Shown here piece by piece: positions 10,168-19,474 of a stretch of DNA of 64,000 bases. The first letter of the stretch is position 1. Every line of letters begins with the position of its first letter. The notes under the pieces were generated by a model. The model was not told where the DNA came from and made no database searches. It saw only the letters and a list, made by a program, of their open reading frames with translations. This DNA is from Rhodospirillales bacterium (lineage in GTDB: Bacteria; Pseudomonadota; Alphaproteobacteria; Rhodospirillales; JAPHRK01), in assembly GCA_026196105.1 (NCBI GenBank), contig JAPHRK010000009.1:108679-172678 (forward strand). Direction: 5' to 3'. The translations under genes were made by a program, and so were the position numbers.

Positions 10168-11682
10168 ATGAATACTAAATCATATAATTACATCGTTATC
10201 GGCGGCGGTTCTGCAGGCTCAATAGCCGCCGCAGAATTGGCGAAAAATACGGATGTAGCTGTATTGCTTATTGATGCGGGTACCTCACCTGACGATATTG
10301 CAGATGTTTGGGACCCTTATGATAACAACAACCTATATGGAATGAAGGATATTTGGTGGCGGGGTTATAAAACGCCGAAATATTCTGGATCATCTACTAT
10401 GGTAGGTGTCCCGAGATCGAAGCTTTTTGGCGGGTGTACCGCTGTAAATGATATGGTTTTTACGCGCGGTGCCCCGGCTGATTTTGACCTATGGGTTAAC
10501 GTATACGGCTGTACCGGATGGAGCTACAATGATGTTGCCAGTGCTTTTGATCGTATACAGGAGGGCCTCGCTCCTACGACCGGGCCCAAAGATGAATTTG
10601 GTGCAGCCTTTGTTACAGCCTGTGAAGATATGGGTCTCAAATTTGTACCCGACTATAATGCGGGTCTTCCTTTAGATGGCGTGAGTCCATTGTGCTCAAC
10701 CATTTCGAGTAGCACTGTCCGAGAAACAAGCTATCGCACTTATACTGACGATGGTAATGAATCTAATCTGACATTTGTTGGCGGTGCGTTAGTTAACAAA
10801 ATTATTTTTAAAAATGACTGCGCTGTTGGCGTTGAATATTCAGTTGGTGACGCCATTTATGAAGTATATTGCAACGGCGAAATTATTCTCTCGGCAGGTG
10901 CGATAAACTCACCTAAAATTTTAATGCTCTCTGGTATTGGTGAAAAAGCGCAATTAGATAAGTTTGGTATACCCGTAATCGTTGACTCGCCGTCCGTTGG
11001 GAAAAATTTGCAAGACGCAATTATATTTTCTTTAAATTGGTCGACTTCCAGCCCTCTTAACGTTCCCCCAGACGCACCAAACGGCAATCGTCGAAATGAA
11101 GGCTATGCAATCACCTGGACAAACCTGAATGACGAACAACAACCTCAAACATGTATTGAGATGATGCCGGGTCTGTACGAGCCGCACCAATCACATAGCA
11201 CTTTGGTTAATAATTATAGTATTACTGGTGGCGCTATGCGTTTAAAAAGTCGGGGATGGGTTAATTTGGCTTCTGCGGACCCCACTGTTCCTCCTGAAAT
11301 TAATATAAATCTTTTTGAAAACCCCGATGATATGGAATTGGCGTTTGAATCATTTGAGATTGCAAGGTCCATTGGTAATTCTCAGGCCTTATCGAGCTTG
11401 AGAAAGGAGGAAACTACACCGGGAAGTTCGATATCTACACCTGAGCAAATAAAGAAATGGCTTCTTGAGAATAGCATGTCATACAGTCACCCATCCTGTA
11501 CTTGTAAAATGGGGCCGAGTGGTACGGACTCTGTTGTTGATTGCACCCTAAAGGTCTATGGCGTTAAAAATCTCCGTGTTGCAGATACTTCAATCATGCC
11601 GGAAATCACTTCCGGACACACACAAGCGCCAGCATTTATGATCGGCCAAAGGGTTGCCGATTTCATCATTGCAGGGGAGTAA
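10168..11682 (+). CDS. GMC family FAD-dependent oxidoreductase
   Basis: N-terminal YIVIGGGSAGSIAAAELA; C-terminal VADTSIMPEITSGHTQAPAFMIGQRVAD. Confidence 0.93.
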   Translation: MNTKSYNYIVIGGGSAGSIAAAELAKNTDVAVLLIDAGTSPDDIADVWDPYDNNNLYGMKDIWWRGYKTPKYSGSSTMVGVPRSKLFGGCTAVNDMVFTRGAPADFDLWVNVYGCTGWSYNDVASAFDRIQEGLAPTTGPKDEFGAAFVTACEDMGLKFVPDYNAGLPLDGVSPLCSTISSSTVRETSYRTYTDDGNESNLTFVGGALVNKIIFKNDCAVGVEYSVGDAIYEVYCNGEIILSAGAINSPKILMLSGIGEKAQLDKFGIPVIVDSPSVGKNLQDAIIFSLNWSTSSPLNVPPDAPNGNRRNEGYAITWTNLNDEQQPQTCIEMMPGLYEPHQSHSTLVNNYSITGGAMRLKSRGWVNLASADPTVPPEININLFENPDDMELAFESFEIARSIGNSQALSSLRKEETTPGSSISTPEQIKKWLLENSMSYSHPSCTCKMGPSGTDSVVDCTLKVYGVKNLRVADTSIMPEITSGHTQAPAFMIGQRVADFIIAGE

Positions 11683-11686
11683 TGAC

Positions 11687-12676
11687 ATGAAAAAAACCCG
11701 ACCATTGGTCATGTTGCTAAGCCTTGGCTTGTTCTGTTCAAGTATTGCTGTTCCAATTGCTTCAGCAGCAGAAGACCCTCTTTCTTTTTGGAATGATACA
11801 GATAACAAAACGTCGATAGTCAATTTTGTTCAGAAAGTTAATAAGAAAAATATACCAATAAAAGATCGAATTGCGACGTTTGATTTTGACGGTACTATCG
11901 GCGTTGAAAAACCCACCTATATGGAAGTTATCGTGTCGTCTAAAAAGATGTGCGACATCGCAAAAGAAAATAAAAATTTAAGAGACAAACAACCCTATAA
12001 AGCGGCATGCGCTAAAAACTGGGAACTTATAAACAGTAATTTTGATTACACTATTCAAATCATATTGGATGCGTTCGATGGTCAGACACTAACCAGCTAT
12101 CAAATCTTTGCCGAGAATTTTTTGTCTACAACGAATGATCCAACCTGGAAGCAGCCTTATAAAAAACTTGTTTACGCACCCATGGTTCAGCTGGTTCATT
12201 ATTTACTGAAGAACCAATTCACAATCTATGTTGTTTCAGGGTCACAAACAGCCTTTTTGCGCGTTATGGCTGAAGGCTCTGAACTCTCCCTTGGGTCAAA
12301 CAAGGTTATCGGTTCAACAATTAAGTTTTCTTATAAGCAGGGAGACACGGGTGGGGCTGAATTTATTAGAGATAATAGCTATATGACCCCTCAATCAGGC
12401 GGGAATGGTAAACCTGAACTCATTAAAGAAGTAATAGGCAAAATGCCCATTTTTTCAGCCGGGAATACGATGGGAGATTTTGAAATGCTCTTAAGTACAA
12501 CCCAAAAAAATAATACAGCGCTGACAGGGTTTAGTCTGATTGTTAATCACGACGATGCAAAAAGGGAATATAAATACGCAGATGAAAACCTTCTCAAACA
12601 AGCTAAAAAATATAAGTGGGCAATTGTTAGTATGAAAAAGGATTTCAAAGAAATATTCCCTTTTAAGAAACAATGA
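11687..12676 (+). CDS. Secreted HAD-superfamily phosphatase-like protein
   Basis: Signal peptide followed by FDFDGTIG (DxDGT), VVSGS and GNTMGDFEML motifs. Confidence 0.85.
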   Translation: MKKTRPLVMLLSLGLFCSSIAVPIASAAEDPLSFWNDTDNKTSIVNFVQKVNKKNIPIKDRIATFDFDGTIGVEKPTYMEVIVSSKKMCDIAKENKNLRDKQPYKAACAKNWELINSNFDYTIQIILDAFDGQTLTSYQIFAENFLSTTNDPTWKQPYKKLVYAPMVQLVHYLLKNQFTIYVVSGSQTAFLRVMAEGSELSLGSNKVIGSTIKFSYKQGDTGGAEFIRDNSYMTPQSGGNGKPELIKEVIGKMPIFSAGNTMGDFEMLLSTTQKNNTALTGFSLIVNHDDAKREYKYADENLLKQAKKYKWAIVSMKKDFKEIFPFKKQ

Positions 12677-12710
12677 TCAATCTTGCTGAAGATAGCCTTT
12701 CCATGCCAGT

Positions 12711-14024
12711 TCAACAGGCTGCTTGAAAAGGCTCTGTTTTTTCAAAAGGAAATGGGGCGTTATCATATGGTTGGAGTTCATCTATCCAGGCTGCGCTGTC
12801 TGAGTATTTTGCGGCAAAAGGTGTTTGGGTAAGATTGCTTTCACGAGCCTGGAGCATTTTTAGTATGAACATCTTTTCACCTTTTTGCTCCAGAACACCT
12901 TCCACTTGGATTTTACCTGCCTTAGTGGACATTACCGGGCCTCTAGCGGAACGGGCCAAACCTGAGACACGCTGATAAGCTCGGCGGTAAATTTCGTGGG
13001 CTTCAGCCAATGGGATGCGGAAATATGCACTGGGGCCAGTATCGCGCTCTACAAACATATAGTAGGGGATCATGTTCAGTTTGACAGACTCTTCCCACAG
13101 ACGTTCCCAAATGTCAGGGCTATTGTTGATATGTCGCAGTAATGGTCCTTGGGTTCGGATAATTGCCCCAGTCGAGCAAACGGCCTGGATAGCCTTCTCG
13201 ACAGGTTGGGGCATTAGTTCTCGCCAGTGATTCAGGTGTGCCATAAAGGATAAATGTCGGCCTGAATTTACTATCTTTTCAAATAGATGTAGCATTTGCC
13301 CAGCATCTCTGTCTGTGGTGAAACGGTTTGGCCAATAGGTCAGTGATTTGGAGCCGATCCGAATATTCTTAACAGTAGGTATTTCAAGCAGGGGCGTTAA
13401 ATATCGAGCCAGAGCTTTTGCCTTCATGATCATAGGGTCGCCGCCCGTAATCAAAATATCGCTGATCTCTGGATGAGTTTTGAGGTAGTCCGCTAATCTA
13501 TCGGCTTCTTTTGCTTGAATTTTTAATGATGGGTCAGAAATAAACTGGGGCCAGCGGAAACAAAAGCTGCAATAGGCGTGGCAGGATTGTCCTGCACATG
13601 GGAAGAGTAGGGCGGTCTGTTCGTATTTGTGTTGGACTCCATCAAGATACTCGCCATTCAGAAGGGGGATGTTTTGGGTTGTTTGACTAGCAGGATGCGG
13701 ATTGAGTGCTGACCGTATATCCTTGACAGCCTCAGTTAAACTTTTGTTTCCCGCTGCTCTAGCTGTGTTGATTTTATGAAATTGCTCTTGCGTCAGCATA
13801 CCTTTCTGGGGAAAGAGAAGTTTAAACATGGGATCGTCTTGCCACTGGCTCCAGTCGATTAAGTTTTCAAGAACGTAGTCATTTACTCGGAAGGGTAAGA
13901 CTTCAACGGTATTTTCAAAGGTTTTGTGATAATTTTGATCGAGATGTTTCCAATACTTTGTGTCTTTGAATTGAGCCGGTGTGTAAGCTCGAAATTTTGT
14001 CGGTATAGCCCTGTCCTGTGACAT
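12711..14024 (-). CDS. KamA-like radical SAM protein (lysine 2,3-aminomutase superfamily)
   Basis: CHAYCSFCFRW (CX3CX2C), ILITGGDPM, MAHLNHWRE; 437 aa. Confidence 0.87.
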   Translation of the reverse strand: MSQDRAIPTKFRAYTPAQFKDTKYWKHLDQNYHKTFENTVEVLPFRVNDYVLENLIDWSQWQDDPMFKLLFPQKGMLTQEQFHKINTARAAGNKSLTEAVKDIRSALNPHPASQTTQNIPLLNGEYLDGVQHKYEQTALLFPCAGQSCHAYCSFCFRWPQFISDPSLKIQAKEADRLADYLKTHPEISDILITGGDPMIMKAKALARYLTPLLEIPTVKNIRIGSKSLTYWPNRFTTDRDAGQMLHLFEKIVNSGRHLSFMAHLNHWRELMPQPVEKAIQAVCSTGAIIRTQGPLLRHINNSPDIWERLWEESVKLNMIPYYMFVERDTGPSAYFRIPLAEAHEIYRRAYQRVSGLARSARGPVMSTKAGKIQVEGVLEQKGEKMFILKMLQARESNLTQTPFAAKYSDSAAWIDELQPYDNAPFPFEKTEPFQAAC

Positions 14025-14053
14025 ATTTTTTTACCCCTGCTTGTAATCCATTT

Positions 14054-15442
14054 TCAAATTATCCCATTTGCTATCAATTGATTTTGGAAAGCGATAATTG
14101 AAGCCTCTGTACGGCGTAGTAGTTCACTGCATTCTTCTTTAGTGATGTTCAAGGGTGGGGCCACCATAAACCAGTGTCCGAACCGATTGCCGGTTATGGG
14201 TCGAGCGTAAAGCATGACACCACACTTGAGGCCGTGTTTTCGAATTGAGTCTGTCGGAGAGCAGGAGTCGGGTAATGATTTTTTTGTTTTTTTATCAGAG
14301 ACCATTTCTACGGCGAGTAACAACCCCTTTCCACGAATGTCCCCGATGATCTGGTTGCGTTCTTTGATCGCCTCTAGTTCCGCCCGCAGCATATTGCCCA
14401 CATCGCCCACGCGCTCTGAGATGTTTTGGCGCTCAAATTCATCCAGGACAGCGAGTCCGACGGCGCATGAAACAGGATTGGCGTTATAGGAGTAGCTAAA
14501 TTCGCATCCTGTAAGGTTGGCGAGTTTATCGACCATTGCGGCTGGAGCGAACATAGCCCCCAAGGGGCTGTACCCAGCCCCCAATCCCTTCGCTTTGACA
14601 ATAATATCCGGCAACGCATCGGGCCAATGGTGAGCGGTTATAAATTTGCCGCTACGACCTGCTCCACAGAGGATTTCATCAAATACCAAATAAACCCCAT
14701 AGCGGGTACATATATTTCGTATATCTCTAAAATACTGATCTGGTGGCACGATTGCGCCTGTTGAGAGCCCGCCGATGGGTTCGATAATGAACGCCAAGAC
14801 GTTTTCGGGACCAAGCTCTTGAATTTTTATTTCTAGTGCTTCTGCGCTTTTGGCGGCATAACTTTCAGGAGAATGCCCCTTGGGTAAGCGATAACTGAAA
14901 GGGGCGGGAATTGTTTCAGATGTAATGGCAAAACCATCAAAAAAAGGTGCCAAATCCTCATTACCACCAACTGCAAGGCTCCCTATTGTTGCGCCGTGGT
15001 AAGATGGCATTAAGGATATAACATGACGACGTTTTTCTTGACCCGTTGCAATTGAAAATTGACGAAGAAATTTAAGAGCATTGTCGACGACCTCACTGCC
15101 TCCAGAGGCAAAGTGTACACGCTCAAAACCGGGGCCGGCCAAAGTTGCTAAGCGTTCAGCATATTCAAGGTTGGGTCTAGACCTGGCTACGCGAGTATAG
15201 GCATAATCCAACTTGTTGGCCTGCTCTGTCATCGCGCTGATGATGCGTTTGTTGCCGTGTCCCAAAGCACTAACCATGGGACCTGAAGATGCATCTATAT
15301 ACTCCTTGCCGTCTTCGTCCCACATATAAATTCCGGCAGCGTGATCCATCATGGGCAAGGGCACGATCATCGAGTTTGCGTAATAAACGTCCTGTGTTCC
15401 GCCAACATTAGTTTCTATTGGGGGGGGGCATGCTTTGTTCAT
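14054..15442 (-). CDS. Class-III PLP-dependent aminotransferase
   Basis: SGGSEVVDNALKF, SYHGATIGS, VFDEILCGAGRSGKF, PLP lysine region DIIVKAKGLGAGYSPLGAM. Confidence 0.92.
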   Translation of the reverse strand: MNKACPPPIETNVGGTQDVYYANSMIVPLPMMDHAAGIYMWDEDGKEYIDASSGPMVSALGHGNKRIISAMTEQANKLDYAYTRVARSRPNLEYAERLATLAGPGFERVHFASGGSEVVDNALKFLRQFSIATGQEKRRHVISLMPSYHGATIGSLAVGGNEDLAPFFDGFAITSETIPAPFSYRLPKGHSPESYAAKSAEALEIKIQELGPENVLAFIIEPIGGLSTGAIVPPDQYFRDIRNICTRYGVYLVFDEILCGAGRSGKFITAHHWPDALPDIIVKAKGLGAGYSPLGAMFAPAAMVDKLANLTGCEFSYSYNANPVSCAVGLAVLDEFERQNISERVGDVGNMLRAELEAIKERNQIIGDIRGKGLLLAVEMVSDKKTKKSLPDSCSPTDSIRKHGLKCGVMLYARPITGNRFGHWFMVAPPLNITKEECSELLRRTEASIIAFQNQLIANGII

Positions 15443-16149
15443 AATGGCTTTTCCGCTCCACCGTAAATATGACCAAAAAACGCTCTATTGAATCATAGAC
15501 TTGTCTGTTTGATTGGTTCAGGGAAGGTGATTTAAAAAAGACAATTATAGCGAGTATACCTGTGAGTCGTTAGTTTTTTTTAAAAAAAACTTAAAGTAGA
15601 AAAAAATAGATGCGCTAGTAGGTTCGTTTCTTTCAATAATACTATAAAAACGAGTAAAACTATTATTTAAAATTTTCACATAAATTAAATTGAATTAATA
15701 ATTACTTTTTTGATTTTACTAAAACATAACTCTTGGTTTTGTAATGGTAAAATATATACGCCTAATGAGAGTTCTATGCGAGTATAATTTTATATTTAAA
15801 TATTTATTTTCATAATTATAGATTCAGTTAAATTACGTCGCGTAACAAAAGAGATTTTTGGTGAATTATTATTTTAATGACACAAGTTGCGGCAGAGAAT
15901 CTTTATTTTGAACTATTCTATTTTTCTGTGAATTGGTTTTTGCTGGTAAATGTTCTTTTGAATCATTTTAAGAGTCTCTGACACGTATTGATAGAAAATA
16001 ATAAATTATATCATAACGGGAAAATAATAATTTTTATATCTAAACCGCTTGCTTAAATACAACTAATGGGGATAGGCTTTGTATGTTGATGTTAATTATT
16101 AGTGAAGCAGTAAACCAAAATGTTGTCCTGAGTAAATGGAGGTAGACCC

Positions 16150-16584
16150 ATGAATTTCGATAAATTCGCAGCCAGTTTTCAGAACCCACAAGATAAAGGC
16201 GGTGATGAAATCCAAGAAAATCAAGAAGAACAAGAGGACGTGGTTCTTATTGGTACAGTTGAGTCGATCAAAGGCGATTCTTGCTGCATCGGAATTAACG
16301 GGATGCTGTATGAAATCGCATCAAGTGATGTGGTTGATATTGACGAAGGTTTCCAAAAAAACACGTCAGATCAAGATGCCGCCGATAGCGGTGAAGCCAA
16401 GGGAAGTGCAAAAGCTAAAGGTAGTGCTAAAGGCAAAACTGACTCAGATAAAACCGGTCCACGCATGGCGTTGATTACCGTAAAGGGTAATAGCGTATTG
16501 CACCAACGTGTCCCCGTTCCTGCACCGTTACTCGCCTCCATGGGTACATGGATGGAAGTTCTTCCGGCTGTCGAAGCTGCCTAA
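16150..16584 (+). CDS. Orphan 144-aa protein, first gene of NRPS operon
   Basis: Good RBS (GGAGGTAG) before ATG; two small domains around a GSAKAKGSAKGK linker; no family recognised. Confidence 0.75.
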   Translation: MNFDKFAASFQNPQDKGGDEIQENQEEQEDVVLIGTVESIKGDSCCIGINGMLYEIASSDVVDIDEGFQKNTSDQDAADSGEAKGSAKAKGSAKGKTDSDKTGPRMALITVKGNSVLHQRVPVPAPLLASMGTWMEVLPAVEAA

Positions 16585-16657
16585 AAAGGTGTGCAGGCAG
16601 ACTGCAGCAAAATTATGAGTAGTTAAAATATTCAATTAATTGAAGTGGGTACGCTGC

Positions 16658-16921
16658 ATGGAAATTCGAAGCGCGATAGCAGGTTATATCGAAGAGGTCT
16701 CCAATGAGCAGGGCTTTGATCATTCGGCCAACCTTTTCGAATGTGGTCTGTTGACATCGTTAGATGTCCTCTCTCTCGTTGTATTTATTGAGGATACTTT
16801 CACCTTGGAAATTTCCGGTGACGACGTGGATATGGAGAGTTTTGGGACGGTTGATGGTCTTGTTGCCATGGTTGACGCAAATATAAACTCAGAGAAGGTG
16901 CATAATGCTGTTGATCCATGA
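16658..16921 (+). CDS. Stand-alone acyl/peptidyl carrier protein
   Basis: FECGLLTSLDVLSLVVFIEDTF carrier helix-II motif with Ser; overlaps next gene. Confidence 0.85.
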   Translation: MEIRSAIAGYIEEVSNEQGFDHSANLFECGLLTSLDVLSLVVFIEDTFTLEISGDDVDMESFGTVDGLVAMVDANINSEKVHNAVDP

Positions 16922-18440
16922 AATGCTGGCTAAAACCGCAAGGGATCAACCTGATAAGGAGGCCATCACCTGTCGAGGACGCCGAATTTCGTTCTCGGAA
17001 TTAGAGGAAGCCTCGACGAAAATTGCTGACTTCCTTATCTCGACAGGTGTGAAGAAAGGAATGCGTATTGCAATCTTTTCGTCAAAATGTATCGACGAAG
17101 TGGCGGTGATTTTTGGAATAGCCAAAGCTGGATGTGTTCTTGTTCACATCAATCCTTCTTTCCGGGATGAAAAACTGCAGCATGTTCTGGCGGAATGTGA
17201 ACCGGCTGCACTATTCTTTCATCAGAGCAAGAAGTCTACTATTGAACGAACCAAGCAAATCGGGGTTTTACCTTCTTTACTGATTTGCTTGGCCCAGAGT
17301 GCTGAACAAGTGCTTTCACTTCCAACATACAATTTGGAAACAATTTTGAAGAAGCCTTATGATGCTGCTCAACATCGTATTTCCACAACAATTGATGGTG
17401 ATGATCTTGCGGCGATTTTATACACTTCAGGGACGACCGCTAGCGCAAAAGGGATCACCGTAACACACCGTATATTGTCAGAATCCACTCTTGTCTCTGC
17501 GCGGGTTCTAGAGAATAAGACGACCGACCGGATCATCAGTGTTACACCGTTTTCATTTGACGGAGCACTGAGCCAGTTGTTCACGACAGTGTTCGTTGGC
17601 GGAACGCTTATCTTGCAAGACTCCCATTTTCCAAAAGATATTATTAAGACTCTGATCTCAGAGAAAATCACAGGCATTCATGCCGTGCCGTCTTTTTGGT
17701 TGATGATACTCGAGCGTTGTCCCTCCTTCGCAGATTTTGAATTTCCACATCTTCGATATGTCTCGCTGATTGGTGAGGCTTTCCCGAAAGATGCGTTAGC
17801 GAAATTGAAGAGCACTCTACATTCTACAGAGTTTTTTATGATGTATGGGACGACTGAAGCGTTCCGATCTACTTTCTTGGCACCTTGTGATTTCGATGTG
17901 AAAACTTCCTCCGTTGGCAAGCCATTACCCGGTGTAGAAATCACCATTATCGACAAAAATGGCAATAGCTGTCGAGCTGGAGAAGTTGGGGAGATCGTAC
18001 ACAAAGGTGCATTCGTGTCTCCCGGTTATTGGAAGCGTGATGGCGGCGTCACGTTCCGAGGAGGTAAGGTTTACACTGGTGACCTTGGGATGTTTGACGA
18101 AGATGGTTACCTCTATTTCGTCGGGCGCAAAGATACAATGATCAAACGTTTGGGATTTCAGGTATACCCGGAAGAGATTGAGGCGTGTTTACAAAGCCTG
18201 GATGGTATCGCAACTGCAGCTACGGTATGCGTGCCAAAACCCAGCGGCGGTCACCAATTGAATGCCTTTCTGGTGCGAGATCAAGGTAGCGACGTTGCCT
18301 TGGATGTCGTTAAAAAACACTGCAAACAGCACTTACCCTACTACATGATGCCCGACAGTATTACGTTTCGTCCTTCAATGCCCAAGACGGGCACATACAA
18401 GGTGGACCGGGCTCAATTATTGACGGAGGCCAGTCCATGA
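16905..18440 (+). CDS. AMP-dependent acyl/amino acid ligase (free-standing adenylation enzyme)
   Basis: ILYTSGTTASAKGITVTH, MMYGTTEA, GDLGMFDEDGYLYFVGRKDTMIKRLGFQVYPEEIE, catalytic Lys in GTYKVDR. Confidence 0.93.
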   Translation: MLLIHEMLAKTARDQPDKEAITCRGRRISFSELEEASTKIADFLISTGVKKGMRIAIFSSKCIDEVAVIFGIAKAGCVLVHINPSFRDEKLQHVLAECEPAALFFHQSKKSTIERTKQIGVLPSLLICLAQSAEQVLSLPTYNLETILKKPYDAAQHRISTTIDGDDLAAILYTSGTTASAKGITVTHRILSESTLVSARVLENKTTDRIISVTPFSFDGALSQLFTTVFVGGTLILQDSHFPKDIIKTLISEKITGIHAVPSFWLMILERCPSFADFEFPHLRYVSLIGEAFPKDALAKLKSTLHSTEFFMMYGTTEAFRSTFLAPCDFDVKTSSVGKPLPGVEITIIDKNGNSCRAGEVGEIVHKGAFVSPGYWKRDGGVTFRGGKVYTGDLGMFDEDGYLYFVGRKDTMIKRLGFQVYPEEIEACLQSLDGIATAATVCVPKPSGGHQLNAFLVRDQGSDVALDVVKKHCKQHLPYYMMPDSITFRPSMPKTGTYKVDRAQLLTEASP

Positions 18441-19471
18441 AGCGCTGTATACAATGTGTTCTTCCCTCAACATTTCCCGGTATTTCCTTCTCTGAAGACG
18501 GTGTTTGTTCGATCTGCAGTGATTTTGCTGAACGTAAGGCCTCAATAGGTCCGGCAAAGAACCTAAATAGTACTCTCTCGAAAGCCATTGAAGCGGCCAA
18601 ATCTCAGAACCGGCAATATGATGCTGTTGTTGCCTTTAGTGGTGGGAAAGACAGCACCTTCCTCATGCATATGCTGAGGGAGACATTTGATTTGAAGCTT
18701 CTGGCTGTCACTTTTGATAATGGTTTTTTGTCTGAAGCTTGTTCCACAAATATACGCAAGGTCGTCAATGCGCTGAACGTGGATCACTTATTCATAAAAT
18801 ATCGCCAAGATCATTTGAACGGAATCTTTTTGGAAAGCGCACTTTCCCAAATCTATCCGGATCATCTGACGAAATTTGGCAGTGGTGTTTGCATCTCTTG
18901 TATTCGCATGGTCATGACCGCCACTTTGAGAACGGCGATTGAGAAGCAGATACCCATGGTTATGCTGGGCAACAGTCCAGGACAGTTGTTGCAGTCTGAG
19001 GATGAACTCATTTACCAAGACAATAAAATTCCTTACGCCCTTCGGCGACAACTCTTCTCCAAATTAGCTGAAAAACGAGGTTCCTGGATATATAATTACC
19101 TGATGCTGACGAAAGAAGAATACGGCACCAAACCTTTCCCACAAACCATTAGCCCCCTTCCAATCGTCGGATACGACGAAGCTGAAATTTACCGCACTAT
19201 TGCGGACCTTGGCTGGTTGAAGCCAGAAGATGTTGATCCAAATTCCACGAATTGTCGTTTAAACGCATTCGGTATTATCAGACACAAAAATCAATACAAA
19301 TTTCATCCTTATGACTACGAGATGAGCGAACTGGTTCGACTGGGCTCAATGAGCAGAGAAGCTGCGCTGGAGAAGTTGGAGGACGTGGCAGGAAAGGTTG
19401 GAGACATAGCGGCAGGGGTTGAAAAGGATATGTTTTGTGGGTCCTGTGCTGGTCAAAGAAAGGTCGTATAG
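18437..19471 (+). CDS. PP-loop ATPase, N-acetyl sugar amidotransferase-like
   Basis: N-terminal CIQC...CSIC, VAFSGGKDSTFLMHML PP-loop, C-terminal HPYDYEMSELVRLGSMSREAALEKLED. Confidence 0.82.
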   Translation: MKRCIQCVLPSTFPGISFSEDGVCSICSDFAERKASIGPAKNLNSTLSKAIEAAKSQNRQYDAVVAFSGGKDSTFLMHMLRETFDLKLLAVTFDNGFLSEACSTNIRKVVNALNVDHLFIKYRQDHLNGIFLESALSQIYPDHLTKFGSGVCISCIRMVMTATLRTAIEKQIPMVMLGNSPGQLLQSEDELIYQDNKIPYALRRQLFSKLAEKRGSWIYNYLMLTKEEYGTKPFPQTISPLPIVGYDEAEIYRTIADLGWLKPEDVDPNSTNCRLNAFGIIRHKNQYKFHPYDYEMSELVRLGSMSREAALEKLEDVAGKVGDIAAGVEKDMFCGSCAGQRKVV

Positions 19472-19474
19472 TTG

